DNA from: Prorocentrum cordatum
Lineage: Eukaryota > Sar > Dinophyceae > Prorocentrales > Prorocentraceae
Length of the DNA stretch: 64,000 nucleotides
Assembly (NCBI GenBank): GCA_963575745.1
Contig: CAUYUJ010005692.1
Location: forward strand, 187,501-251,500
Direction: 5' to 3'
The notes under the pieces were generated by a model that was not told where the DNA came from, ran no database searches, and saw only the letters and a program-made list of their open reading frames with translations. Below, one piece after another: positions 33,426-44,762 of this stretch; positions within the stretch are counted from its first letter, which is position 1, and each line of letters starts with the position of its first letter. The position numbers and the translations under genes were made by a program.

Positions 33426-33650
33426 TGAGGAGGTCGCAAGAGGCCCCAAGATGGCCCCAAGAGGCCCCCAGGAGGCTCCCAAGAGGCCTCCAAGAGGCCC
33501 CCCAAGAGGCCCCCCCCAAGAGGCCCCAAGAGGCCCCCAAGAGGCCCCGAGAAGCCCCAAGAGGCCCCGAAGAGGCCCCCAAGAGGCCCCCAAGAGGCCC
33601 CCAAGAGGCCCCAAGAGCCTCCAAGAGGCCCCCAAGAGGCCCCACGAGGA
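33426..33650 (+). repeat. AAGAGGCCCC minisatellite
   Basis: A fairly pure array of 'caagaggccccc' units, cleaner than the one at 726-1490. Confidence 0.9.
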
Positions 33651-33996
33651 GCCCGAACGACTCACACCACAAGGAGGGGCCCGAACGACTCACACCAGGA
33701 CGAGGCGCCCGAACGACTCACACCACGAGGAGCCCGAACGACTCACACCACGACGCGGGCCCCGAACGACTCACACCACGAGGAGCCCGAACGAGTCACA
33801 CCAGGAGGAGGGGCCCGAACGACTCACACCAGGATGAGGGGCCCGAACAACTCACACCACGAGAAGCCCGAACGACTCACACCAGGACGAAGAGCCCGAA
33901 CGACTCACACCACGAAGAGCCCGAACGACTCACACCAGGAAGAAGGGCCCGAACGACTCACACCAGGACGAGAAACCCCAAACGACTCAAATCACG
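33651..33996 (+). repeat. ~27-bp minisatellite (CCCGAACGACTCACACCA)
   Basis: About thirteen units of 24-30 bp, each with 'gcccgaacgactcacaccac' or similar followed by 'gaggag' or 'gacgagg'. The array directly continues the AAGAGGCCCC array. Plus-strand frames read as repeated RTTHTR / NDSHHEEP peptides. Confidence 0.9.
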
Positions 33997-34458
33997 AGGA
34001 GCGCTTTCTCTCCCTCCTCCTCCGCCTCGTCCTTCTCCCGCTCCCCCCACAAGGAGGATGTACAAGGAGGCGGGAGGAAGGAGGAACAGGGGAGATATGC
34101 GGGGCCTAGCGGACACACGCCTGAAAAACACGACTGTCGGCATGCTTCGCAAGAGTTGCTGCTGTGAGATGGGCTGGTGGGGATACGCGAAGCGTAAAGA
34201 ATGCCGAATCTATTTTCGAGGCGGTGCGAAAAACATCCAGCATCCTTCCTCCCCGACCCCTCATGGGGGTCGGGCTTGGGAACCTAACTGAAATGGTTCG
34301 GACTGTCTGGGGCCCTGCCTTTCAAAGGTGGCCGGGTGCTAGCAGATGTGGTGAACACACATGCCTGGTCTACCAACAGGCAATGTGTGCGGAACCAGAA
34401 GCCAGCTGGAGCGCCCATGCCCGGCAAATCCACGCGCACAAGCGGGCTGGCTGAAACA
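33997..34458. other. Spacer downstream of the minus-strand gene candidate
   Basis: CTC-rich to about 34050, then unique sequence. This would be the 3' side of the gene at 34459-35169. No polyadenylation signal can be expected by rule in dinoflagellates and none was identified. Confidence 0.4.
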
Positions 34459-35169
34459 TTACGAGATATCGCCCGCCTCATCCCAGTCGCCAGCGGGCGC
34501 AAACGTCAACCGTTTGTTGCCGTTCACCTGCGCCTCCTCCTCCGCCGTCGTCACGTTCAGGAAGTGGAAGATCGCATTGAGGTAGCGCCGGGAGGGCTCC
34601 ACGCTGGGACGGTACCCATCCTTCAACCACAGGGACGGATCGACGAACCCGCGCTCCTGGATAAGATCGTCCATGACCTTGCTGTAGTCGATCACCTCGT
34701 ACTTGCCGTACAACTTGCCGTTTCTCATGTGTTTCCTCCACTCCCTCCGCATCATGCGGACTCCATCAGCAGAGATTGCCGCGACGTAATTCGTGACCAC
34801 TTTGTCTTGCACACCGCAGGCGCAGTCCTGAAGACGACGCGGCTGTTCCAGACACACCTTCCAAAAGATTCCTCTGATCACGGACGCCCCACTGGTGCAG
34901 TCGCTCTGCCGTCACGTTCTTGGCGCCCACGTCAGGGAACTGCTCCCCCACCATGCCCACGGACCACTTGTACAGAGACGTGACTTCAGCAGACATGGGC
35001 TGCCCTATACCGCAGCCCCACTGGGTGCGGTTGTAGAAGGGCGGCTGCAGGTCACCGTTGATGCCTACCCCGGGGTGAAAGACGAAGCCGATTGAGAGCT
35101 CGCGCTCCTTGTCGTAGTACCCCACGCGATAAGACTGATCCACCTTGCCACAGTGTCTCCACGGCGTTC
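34459..35169 (-). CDS. Candidate protein-coding gene, two exons, function unknown
   Basis: This is the most gene-like sequence in the window: low repeat content, balanced amino-acid use, GC-ending codons. On the minus strand the first part (about 34858-35169) reads through GYYDKERELSIGFVFHPG and QWGCGIGQPMS. The second part (34459-34805) reads through KVVTNYVAAISADGV, KYEVIDYSKVMDDL and LTFAPAGDWDEAGDIS to a TAA. The two lie in different phases. A GT...AG pair at 34857-34806 would remove 52 bp and restore one frame; a pseudogene frameshift is the alternative. The 5' end of the first part follows an acceptor-like 'tctgttgacag', so the true start is probably in an upstream exon not identified. 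The shape vaguely recalls periplasmic-binding-type solute-binding proteins, but I do not claim that family. Confidence 0.55.
34806..34857 (-). other. Possible 52-bp intron
   Basis: On the minus strand it begins GTGTGTCTGG and ends GGTGTGCAAG. Removing it joins the two frames of the flanking gene candidate. It is short for an intron, and one phase also reads through it without a stop, so it could equally be exon sequence next to a frameshift. Confidence 0.35.
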
Positions 35170-35176
35170 CTGTCAA

Positions 35177-35778
35177 CAGAACACCCCAGGATGAGGACCG
35201 ACTGGCTGGAACCGCGCAACTATGTCAGGGCGCCCGTGTCGGCATGGAGCCCGCTCGCCACAGCGACGCAGGCCGCCAGGGAATCTGCGCAAATCATTGT
35301 CGCACGACACATGGCAGGAGAAGTTCGGTCCCCGAAATAACCTGGCAATTTAGCCACGGTAACTGAAATCGAAATGATTTGGTCAAAAATAGCTTGAGCG
35401 AAAATAGCCACGAAGGACATGTCTCTATGTATGGTGGGTACCTGTGGCGCAAAAACCATCCGCAGAAGCATTGGACAGCGGCATCGTTTTCCCAAGTTCT
35501 GCGCGGTCGTACTTCAGACGTGTTCCCAGCAGGAGAGCATTCAAGAACACGTGACGGTTACCTCTGGGAAGACAGATTGGCGGTGTACCTCGGACGTCAT
35601 CGAATCTCAAACATCAATCATCGAACCCCGGCAACCACGATCAAGGATACCCGGGCGCGGAACAACCACATGTGAATCCCATCTACCCCTGGAGATCTAA
35701 CACTGGCGAGGGTGCCAGATTTGAAGGATGTCTGCAGCCACGTGAACCCCTGCTGGGACTCCGACATCCCAGAGTCGA
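35177..35778. other. Possible upstream exons or introns of the minus-strand gene
   Basis: Unique sequence on the 5' side of the gene at 34459-35169. Minus-strand frames at 35220-35495 (with FVAIFAQAIFDQIIS, hydrophobic), 35425-35610 and 35618-35881 are candidates for earlier exons. None could be joined with confidence. Confidence 0.25.
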
Positions 35779-36288
35779 TTGGGCACGCAGGGACACAGTA
35801 GACACAGACGAACAAAACCTGGCTGGAAGAAATGTGAGGGGGAATGTTTTCACCAATTTGTCTATTTCTGGGGCGCCCCACGACTCAGGGGTCGCCAGGG
35901 GCAATCGGGGAATGAGGAATGTCCGTGGAGCACCTTGCAGCAGGCCACATTATGTTTTGATGAACCTGCGGACGAAGGCGAAAGACCTAAGCCCGTTCAC
36001 GGCGACAGCGAAACCGAACACCGCCGAGCGGACAGCGAAGTCAAAACAGAAGTCAGTGGACACAAGCCTAAGTGGAATCTGCTAGAAGCAGCCGAGAAAG
36101 GATCATCGAGGCGACAACGAAACAAGAACGGGCCGAACCGAACGCACGAGCAACCAACTGCGACGCAGACGAGCAGACCGAACCGCGGACACCCTTGTTG
36201 CCTGCTGCTGAGAGGTCTGGCAAGCGGCCGTAGACTTTTCCGCGGAAGCGCCATGGCCAGTGGTGTCACCGCCTGCCTCGATGTGTAG
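35779..36288 (+). CDS. Hypothetical 169-residue hydrophilic ORF
   Basis: An ATG-initiated plus-strand frame in low-repeat DNA, Lys/Arg/Glu/Gln-rich in its centre, ending as dispersed repeat G begins. No domain is recognised. It is divergent from the minus-strand gene candidate. It may be a gene fragment or chance. Confidence 0.22.
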   Translation: MGTQGHSRHRRTKPGWKKCEGECFHQFVYFWGAPRLRGRQGQSGNEECPWSTLQQATLCFDEPADEGERPKPVHGDSETEHRRADSEVKTEVSGHKPKWNLLEAAEKGSSRRQRNKNGPNRTHEQPTATQTSRPNRGHPCCLLLRGLASGRRLFRGSAMASGVTACLDV

Positions 36289-36525
36289 AGGCCTCCCAGA
36301 TGGGGTCGGAGTAGATGGGGTCCGAAGATCGCGCCGAATCGTCGATGCATCCCCGATGCATCGGCAACGCTGGCGATGCATCGGCGCCGTCGGCGTGGGG
36401 CAAATCACGCCCCACACCGCGCCGCATCGCCGATGCATCGGCGATGCGGCGCGATCCGCCGACCCCATCCGTTCTGAGACCGTCTGGGAGGCCTCGATGC
36501 CTCGGAGGCGTGCACGGAACCAGCG
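36285..36525 (+). repeat. Dispersed repeat G, copy 1
   Basis: Contains 'gtagatggggtccg', several 'cgatgcatcgg' palindromes, 'gatgcggcgcgatc' and 'tctgggaggcct'. The same blocks in the same order occur at 46065-46250. The repeated 10-bp palindrome CGATGCATCG is its hallmark. It has no coding sign. Confidence 0.7.
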
Positions 36526-37085
36526 ATGAGCCCCTCGCGCCGAAGCCGCCAGATCGGCGAGCTCGCAGACCTCCTCGCCGCCGCCCTGCGCCGTTCGGCG
36601 CCGGCGCCCGCGCGCGCGAGCGCCGCACCACGGCGCGAGGCGCGTACGAGCAGCGCGCCGCCGGACCGCGCCGTTCGGCGCCGCCGCATACGCCCCGCAC
36701 GTCGATCACGGTGGGCCGGGTGTTGCTAGAACTTATCCTGGCCCAGCGTGTCCACAAATTGTCGCCCCGATGGGAAGCCCTTGGAGCCCCTTGGGCCTTG
36801 TGAGGGGTGCTCTGGAGGCCATCTGGACCTCCGCCTTGGGACTGGGACACCGCTGGCAACACCCAGCCGGGGGGGGGCCAGGCTGGGGATGGCGCGAGAG
36901 GGGGCTTCCGAGAATGCAGGGGGGAGCTTCTTGGCAGGCGGGGGCCCTTTTCCTGAAGGGCCCTCGACAGGGCGTTGGGGCGGGGGCTCCTCGAAAGCCG
37001 CGGAGGGCTCCTGGAGAAGCCCGCCGCCTCTTGGGAGGCCCCCTCCGCCCCTGTCAAGGGCCCCGTCCCCCTCCCCCCTCGCGGG
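36526..37085. other. GC-rich stretch, possible dispersed repeat
   Basis: The part 36960-37060 ('gggggctcctcgaaagccg' and 'gctcctggagaagcccgccg') resembles 44140-44240 ('gggggctccttcgacggg', 'gctctccagaagccccccgcc'), suggesting another old interspersed family. No gene was recognised. Confidence 0.35.
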
Positions 37086-37089
37086 CGGG

Positions 37090-37265
37090 AAACATGTTGG
37101 TATATACGGCCTCGCGGGCTGGGCCCCTGGGCCGCGACCCCATGGATATGGGGCAGTCTGTTGCCCCACACAGAACGCATCCACACGACCGCGTAGCCAC
37201 AGGATCGCGCCCAGGAATCCAGACCGCGAGGATGTGGAAATGGGCACTTTCGTCGCTTGTGACCC
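37090..37265 (+). repeat. Dispersed repeat C, copy 2
   Basis: Blocks 'tcgcgggctgggcccctggg', 'cgcatccacacgaccgcgta', 'aggaatccagaccgcgagga' and 'ttcgtcgcttgtgacc' align with 52945-53125 and with the inverted copy at 2636-2830. Confidence 0.65.
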
Positions 37266-38236
37266 CACCCCCTCGCGCCACCAGCCCCACCATGGTGCCG
37301 CGCCTGCCAGCCACGCCGCGCGGCAGCTACACGAGCAGGGCACCAGACTCGTCGTAGGCCGACTCGGAGGCCGAGGAAATGTCATCCCTCACGCCACCTG
37401 GCGGAGCAAACAAAAAAACGATGCCGCTGCTCCCAGGACCACTCCCGATCCCCCCTCTGACCAGGTCTCCGAGGAGAAGCCAGCCGTGGCGATGAGGGCT
37501 CTGGAGGACGAGCAGCGGCATCGGCACCCCCCGGCATCCGCCGACATGATCGTGTCACCCTGCGGCCCCAGAGCTCCCCGACCACTTCCCCAGGGGTAGC
37601 TTAGAATCCCGAATCCATGTCTGATAACCCTAAGGCCCGATAACTGCCCCCCAGGGCCGAAACGGAAGAGAAACGCTGGGATTGACAAAAACTTACCGTC
37701 TGAGATCTGCCAGGATCGGTGCGGGAGGTGCTAAGGGGATAGGGGGGGTATCAATGGATGCCAAGATCGGCGATATCCAGCCTCACCAAGCTTATGGTGG
37801 GTTACAAATGCCCCAAATGGCTTGGGGAAGTTAGATAACTCCGCGAAGTGGACGGAGACCAGATACCCCAGAGCGGTAAACCCCCGAAGCCGCCTGGGGC
37901 ACTTGCAAGTCCACTTATAAGCTAGATTATAGGCCAGATATGACCGAACCTCGCATCCACTGGTGGCCCCCCATCCCCTTAGCAACCCCCGCACCGATCC
38001 CAGTGGGTCTCTTTCCTCCTCTGGCCGCCAGCGCGAGGCGGCGAGGACACCGACCCTGGCGACGCGGCGTGGCCCGTTGGCCCTGGGCGGCGGCGGCGGC
38101 GGCAGCAGCCGCAGAGGCCAGCAGCTGGCGGCTCCTCCGGCAGCGCCTGGCCAGCCTGCGGCGCCTCTGAAGGGAGCTCGGCAACTGCAGCGGGCCAGGA
38201 AGCCCTCAAAGAGGCCTTCAAAAGGCCCTAAAGAGG
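37266..38236. other. No gene recognised
   Basis: Unique GC-rich to mixed sequence leading into the triplet mosaic. Frames on both strands lack recognisable domains. Confidence 0.35.
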
Positions 38237-38237
38237 C

Positions 38238-41045
38238 CTCTTCTACCTCCTCCCTCTTCCTCCTGCTCCTCCTGCTCCTCCTCATCCTCTTCCTCCTCCT
38301 CCTCCTCCTCCTCCTCCTCCTCCTCGTCCTCCTCCTCCTGCTCCAACCCCAACTCCAACTCGAACTCCGAATCCTCCTCATCCTCCTCTTCCGCCTCCTC
38401 CTCCTCCGCCTCATCCTCCTCCGCCACCGCCTCCGCCTCCGCCTCCTCCTCCTCTTCCTCCTCCTCCTCTTCGTATTAGTCGGATCAGAATGGGTCCGTA
38501 TTCGCTTTCTTCGCAATATTAAAATTCTTTCTTTATGATATTAATATTAGTATTATTGTTGTTGTTGTTATCATGTTTCGTCGTACTATTGCCTGCAGTG
38601 GTATTCAGATTACTACGCGCATCGTCTTATTATTCGTAGTAGCAGTTGTATTAAAATAGTGTGGAAGTTTCTTCTTCGTAGCGACATCATTGTTATCATC
38701 ATGCTTAGTAGCATGATTCGTAGTATTCGTGGAATTGGTGATATTATTCGTATTCGTAGTATTGTCCTTTTAGTATCAGGCCGTAGGGTTAGTATTATGA
38801 GTCGTCGCCTTATTCTTATTCTTCTTCTGGATATTAGTACGAGTAGTGATAGTATCAGTAGTAGCATCATCAATAATATTATCAGTGCTGTTAGCAGTAG
38901 TCGTGGTATCTTGCGTAGTCGTATTATTTGTTCGTCGTATAAATACTGCTGTCAATATTCTTATGATTCGCAGTATGCGTCTGATTATAATTCGCAATCC
39001 TCTTCATAGTTATTCGTAGTACTAAGATTATTCTTAGCATTAGTAATTTTCGCCGTCGGATTCTTCTTAGTGGTTATATCACGGGGTATCCGTATGGGCA
39101 TTCTGACTGTTATTTTTGTTAAGTATGAGTAATAGTAAAAGTCGCATTAGTATTCCTAGTCTTCGTATTCGTATTGGTAGTACTGTTGTTACTCCTCCTC
39201 CTCCTCCTCCTCCTCCTCCTCCTCCTCCTCCTGTTCCTCCTGCTCCTCCTGTCGTCCTGCCCCTCCTTCTCCCCATGCTCCTCCCTCTCCGCCGGCTCCT
39301 GCTCCTGCTCCTCCTCCTCGCCCTCCTCCTTCCCTCTGTCCTTCCCTCCCTCCCTCCCTCCCTCCCTCCCTCCCTCCCATCCTCCTCTCCTCCTCCTCCT
39401 TCCTCTCTCCTCCTCCTCCTCCTCCCTCCTCCACCCCTCCTCCTCCTCCTCCTCCTCCACCTCCTCCTCCTCCTCCTCCTCCTCTCCTCCCCCTCCCCCT
39501 CCTCCATCCTCCTCCGCCCCCTCCTCCTCCTCCTCCTCCTCTCCTCTCCTCCCCTCCCCCTCCTCCTCCTCATCCTCCTCCCCCCCCCCCCTCCAACTCC
39601 AACTCCCCTCCTCCCCAATTCTCCTCCTCCTCTTCGTCCTCCTCCTGTCCTCCTCTCCTGCTCCTCCTCCGCCTCCTCCTCCCCCCTCCTCCTCCCTCCT
39701 CCTCCTCCTCCTCCTCCTCCTACGCCTCCTCCTCCGCCTCCTCCTCCTTCCCCTCCTCCTCCTCCTCCTCCTCCCTCCTCCTCCTCCTCCTCCTCCTCCT
39801 CCGCCTCTTCCTCCTCCTCCTCCTCCTCCCCTCCTCCTCCCTCCTCCCCCTCCCCCTCCTCCTCCTCCTCCTCCTCCTCCTCCTCCTCCTCCTCCTCCTC
39901 CTCCATCATCATCATCATCATCATCATCAGCAGCATCATCATCACATCATCATCATCATCAGCATCATCATCATCATCATCATTCATCATCAGCAACATC
40001 AACATCGTCATCATCATCATCAGCATCATCACATCATCATCATCATCATCAACATCAACATCGTCATCATCATCAGCATCATCAACAACAACAACAACAA
40101 CATCATCATCATCATCATCATCATCACCATCATCATCAACAACATCATCAACATCATCATCATGAGCAACAGCATCATCATCATCAGCATCATCATCATC
40201 AGCAGCATCATCTTCATCATCATCATCATCATCATCTTCATCATCATCAGCAGCATCATCATCAGCATCATCATCACCATCATCAGCATCATCATCTTCA
40301 TCATCAGCATCATCATCATCATCATCATCATCTTCATCATCATCATCATCATCAGCATCAGCATCATCAGCAGCATCATCATCGTCATCACCATCATCAC
40401 CATCATCATCAGCAGCATCATCAACATCATCATCATCAGCATAAGCAGCATCATCATCAGCATAATCAATCATCATCATAATCAGCATCATCAGCATCAG
40501 CATCATCATAATCATCATCATCAGCATCAGCATCATCATCATCACCATCACCATCATCACCATCACCATCACCATCATTACCATCATCACCATCATCATC
40601 ATCACCATCAGCATCATCATCACCACCACCACCGTAATCATCTTCAGCATCATCAGCATCATAATCATCATCATCAGCATCATCAGCAGCATCATCAGCA
40701 TCATCAGCATCATCATCATCCGTATCATCATCCTCAGCATCATCATCAACATCATGATCATCAACATCATTATCATTATCCTCATCATAATCATCATCAG
40801 CATCATCATCATCATCAACATCATCATCAGCAGCATCATCACCATCATCATAATAATCATCATCAGCATAATCAGCATCATCAACATCATCATAATCATC
40901 ATCATAATCATCATCAGCATCATCATAATCATCATCAGCATCCTCATCATCATGATCGGCATCATCATCAGCATCAGCGTCAGCATCAGCATCAGCATCA
41001 TCATCAGCATCATCATCAGCATCATCATCAGCATCATCATCGCCC
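38238..41045. repeat. 2.8-kb triplet-repeat mosaic
   Basis: Four blocks follow one another: CTC-type triplets (38238-38475); AT-rich degenerate triplets of the ATT/AGT/CGT type (38476-39170); CTC-type (39184-39903); and CAT/CAG/CAC-type (39904-41045). Block borders are sharp, and a three-base periodicity is kept over kilobases. Every frame is a homopolymer-like peptide (Ser, Leu, Pro, His, Ile or Asp, Glu, Met on the other strand). Such frames reach over 600 codons and are not genes. Confidence 0.9.
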
Positions 41046-41099
41046 ACCAAGGAGTAGCGCTCACGCTTAGGACCCGCTCACAGATTACGTAGGAATCGT

Positions 41100-41600
41100 G
41101 ATCTCGCTGCCTTTCGTGGCCCCGTTGCAGCCCCCGCTCGTTCGCGCCCGTCGCGGCCCCATATATGCATGCCCTTCGGGGCCCCCGCTCGTTCTCGCCC
41201 GTCGCGGCCCCATGCGCATGCCCTCCGTGGCCCCGCCGTCGCCCTTCGCGGCCCCCTCGCTGCCCTTCGCGGCCCCGTCGCTGCCCTCAGTGGCCCCGTC
41301 CTTGCACACAGCGGCCCAATATGCGCATGCCATTCGTGGCCCCCGCTCGTTCGCGCCCGTCGCGGCCCCATGCGCATGCCCTTCGTGGCCCATCTCTCGC
41401 CGTATGCGGCCCCTTCGCTGTCCTACGTGGCCCAGTTGCTACCCTTAGTGGCCCCGTCGCTGCCTTCTGTGACCCCGCATCATGTGCCCTTCGCGGCTCC
41501 CGCTCGCTCGCGCTCTTCGTGCCCCATACGCATTTCCCTCGTGTCCCCGCTGTCGCCCTTCGTGGCCTACTTCGTGCCCTTCGTGGCCCTGCGGTCGGTC
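41100..41600 (+). repeat. CGCGGCCCC(A/T) minisatellite
   Basis: Units of 16-18 bp ('cgctgcccttcgcggccccg') with a superimposed longer period carrying 'gcgcatgcccttcgtggccc' and 'ccgctcgttcgcgcccgtcg'. Frames read as repeated Pro/Ala/Arg peptides. Confidence 0.85.
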
Positions 41601-41621
41601 TCTCTCTCGCTTTCGCTTTCG

Positions 41622-41637
41622 TTCGTCGTCGTCGTCA

Positions 41638-41687
<50 letters not shown>

Positions 41688-41697
41688 GCGGTCGGTC
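41622..41697. repeat. (GTC)n triplet array
   Basis: About 25 GTC/GCC triplets, the complement of the GAC arrays elsewhere. Confidence 0.9.
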
Positions 41698-41809
41698 CCC
41701 TGTCCGTCCCTTTTGGAGTCGGGCTGCCGCCGATCAGCGCTGCCGCTGGCCAGGCCGACGGTCCGCGGCCGCCCCGCTTCTTGCCTGGGCCCGGCCTGCA
41801 GGGAAGGAA

Positions 41810-43535
41810 GGTGTACCCCCCAAAAGGGCTACGATCGAAGACGAAGAAGGCGGGCATCGAGGGTTTGGAAATTACGCGTTGACGGACACTCGAGCAGGTC
41901 AGAGCGAACAGTCTTAAACTGATTATTGTTGTTGTTGCTGTAACTCGGTGGGCCAGGGCGCAGTTTGAGGCTCAAGATTTTCCCTGATAGAAACCAGGGT
42001 GCGAGCCCAGGGAGGGGCGCTTCAATCGAAAGTACCATGCGCACACGGAGGGGGTATCAACAATCAGCTGTTTTGGCAAATGAAAGTTCAACATCCATTT
42101 TAGGGCTGCTCGCTCCTACCAGCTCGCATGCCATTCAACACGTATATCCCAAACCCTCGGTACCCGCCCTCGTCGTCTTCGATCGTACCCCCTCTTCGGG
42201 GTACATGTTCCCTACCTGCCGCGTTTAGTTGGCGCTGCCCCTAAAACGAGGGAACAAAGGACGGATGGGCGAGGGAGGGAGGAGGATCAGGACGAGAGAA
42301 AGTAGCAGGTGGGGGACTCGGAGCAGAAAACACGTGGCAGAAATAGACGGGCATATCGGGCGGTAGACCCTAGCGGGCGGGTCTGGAAAGCGGGCCCAGA
42401 CGACCAGGTCGAACAGGAGGGTTGCCGGAGCGTGAGCATGAACCGCGAGGCCGTCTCGAGCGACAGCGTCATTCCTAAGGGTTGGAGGCGCGACGCCTGA
42501 TTGAATTGCGATGAAGTCCCATGCGAAAGTGCGATTTCTGCACAACTTATAAGGCAATCCAGCGCGAAAGCGCGATTTGCGAACAAATTGTGAGGAAACA
42601 TGAAGTGGGAGCCGATGTTGCTGTTGTTGTAAAAAGGGGGCCAGCAACACAATTCTGAGACCAATCATTTTTCCTGATAAAGACTGTGCGAGCCCCGCGA
42701 AGGGCACTTCAATTGAAATATCACCATGTGCCCCGGAGAGGGGGGAATCAAAAATAGTTACGATTTAGTAGTCGGAGTTCAACAACAATCATGTTAAGAC
42801 TGTTCGCCGATATCTGCTCGCGTGCCATTCATCACGTACATTCCAGACCCTCGATACCCGCCCTCTTCTTCTTCGATCGTACCCCATTTGGGGGTATATT
42901 TTTCTGACCTGCAACATGTATTTTGCGCAGCCCCTAAGGCAGGGGAAGAAAGGACGGATGGAAGGAAGGGACAAAGAGGACGGAAGAGGATGGAACGCGA
43001 GAGAGAGTAGCAGGAGGGGGGCTAGGAGCAGAATAGAGGTGGCAGAACCAGACGGGTTGGTCGGGCGGGTAGGTAAGCTATCACGGGCGGGTGGGGAGGG
43101 CGGGCCCAGGCGGCCAGGTCGAGCATGCGGCTCGCTGACGCGTGAGTCCTGCAGGAATCGCGGGAAGTCTCGAGCGATAGCGCGATTCCCAAAGGAATTG
43201 CGAGGAAATCCAGAGCGATAGCGTGATTCCTGAGTGTCGAGGGCGCGGCGTCTGAATGAATCGTGAGGAATTCCCACGCGAGAGCGCGAGTTCTGCAAAA
43301 ATTGCGAGGAGGCCCCTCGCGAAAACGCAACTTGCGAACAAATTTAAAAGGGGACATCAGGCGGGAGCCGCTGTTGCTGTAAACCGGGGGCCAACAACAC
43401 AATTCTGAGACCCAAAACTTTCCCTGATAAGAAACAGGACGCGAGCCCCGGGAAGGGCAGCAATCCACTTGAAAAAAACACCATGTGACCCAGAGGGGGG
43501 CATCAACAATAGTTAATGTTCAGTCATGAATCAAC
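41810..43535. repeat. Composite repeat: inverted end plus two direct units
   Basis: A block with 'aaaccctcg', 'cccgcc' and 'cttcgatcgtaccccc' lies on the plus strand at 42150-42225 and 42840-42910 and in inverse orientation at 41815-41880. A second block ('aattctgagacc' or similar, 'ttccctgataa', 'gtgcgagcccc', 'accatg.g') lies at 41940-42050, 42640-42730 and 43400-43500. Between the direct copies are short tandem ~30-bp units ('gcgatttgcgaacaaattg' type). This gives direct units of about 690-740 bp and an inverted first end, as in a nested or rearranged transposon. Confidence 0.7.
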
Positions 43536-43970
43536 ATAAGAAACCATCTGGATTTCCGCGCTGCCTCGCCTGGGCCCCCCCCGTCGTCGGGGCGGGGGCG
43601 GCGACGACGACGGCGGCGCGGGGGCAACGCGAGAATCATCCGACAACTTCCCCAAGAGTGGCATGTTGTCCTGGCTCAATGTTTGATCTCCTCAGCTCGT
43701 CGGAAGCACTTCAGAAGCTCATTAGGGGTCTGAAGAGCTCGGAAACACCCTCTTCATTGCTTGTAAGAACAAGGAACACCAGTACACAGGACACAGAGCG
43801 CATAAGAGCGCTCGCAAGACCTCTTCAGAGCGCTCTTCAGATCTTTTAGGAGCGCTTCAGGGCACTTGAGAGCTCCGAACTCGGCCGGGATTTGGTCTAG
43901 TTGGCCGGGACTGGACCCACTTGGCCAGGATGTAGTCCTGTCGGCCGGGATTGGTCCCCTCTTCGGCCGC
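43536..43970. other. Unique stretch with a short GGCCGGGA array
   Basis: 43880-43965 holds about four units of the type 'ggccgggattgg.ccc.ctt'. Other parts show no repeat and no recognisable gene. Confidence 0.45.
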
Positions 43971-43972
43971 GG

Positions 43973-44430
43973 GCCTGGGCGACGGCTGCGCCCTCCTCGC
44001 GCCCCCTCCGCCCAAGACGCCCAAAAAACCCACAGCCCTCTCATCTCAACTGCCTCGACGAGCGAGGGCGGCGCGCACGTGGGGGTGGCACCGGACGGGC
44101 GGCCTCGGAGGAAGGGCGGGGGCCTCTTGGAAGGCAGAGGGGGGGCTCCTTCGACGGGCCCAAAGGCTCGCAGGAAGGCTTCTTTTGAAAAGCTGGGAGG
44201 GCTCTCCAGAAGCCCCCCGCCTTCTTGGAAGCCCCCCCGCCTTCTTGGAAGGTCGCCGCGCGCGCGCCACCCCCTCGCGCGCACCGCCACAAGCGAGCAC
44301 CGATCCTCGGCCTCCTCGACCTCCCCGATGGGGGCCTTGGGCCTGGGCGGCGGCTGCGCCCTCTTCGTGCCCACGTCCCCCAGGGCGTCCAACGCCGACG
44401 ACGCGCTCTCCAGCCGGCGGGCCGCACTGG
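43973..44430 (+). repeat. Diverged tandem duplication, GC-rich
   Basis: 'cgggcctgggcgacggctgc' at 43972 recurs as 'gggcctgggcggcggctgcg' at 44339, and 'agccccccgccttcttggaa' repeats at once near 44211-44250. Frames with Pro/Ala/Arg bias run through all phases. No domain was seen. Confidence 0.45.
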
Positions 44431-44439
44431 CGGCCTGCG

Positions 44440-44762
44440 CGGCCGCCGCCGTCGCTGCCGCCGCCACCGTCGTCGACAACGCCACTCGTCGCCGTCGTCG
44501 CTGGTCGTCGCGCCGAGGCGTCTCCGCCTGAGCGGCAGCGAGCGGCGACGAGCGGCAACGAGCGGCGGCGACGACGACGACGAACAATAAAACATCTCGA
44601 TCATCGACGATGACGGCGGTGGCGGTGGCGGCGGCGACGGCGACGGCGACGCGACGGCGACGGCGACGGAGACGGCGACGGCGACGGAGACGACGACGAC
44701 GATGGCGGTGACGACGACGACGACGATGGCGGCGACGAAGACGACGGAGGCGGCGGCGACGT
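44440..44762. repeat. GCC/GTC/GAC/GGC triplet array
   Basis: The triplet mixture shifts from CCG/GTC to GAC/GGC and includes 'gagcggcaacgagcggc' units. It resembles the block at 55480-56270, which also has 'gcgagcggcgagcggcgag'. Confidence 0.8.

Noticed and set aside
39079-41064. Minus-strand open frame of about 660 codons (Met/Leu, Asp, Glu-rich)
   Set aside because: It coincides exactly with triplet arrays; every frame on both strands is open and the peptide follows the repeat unit.
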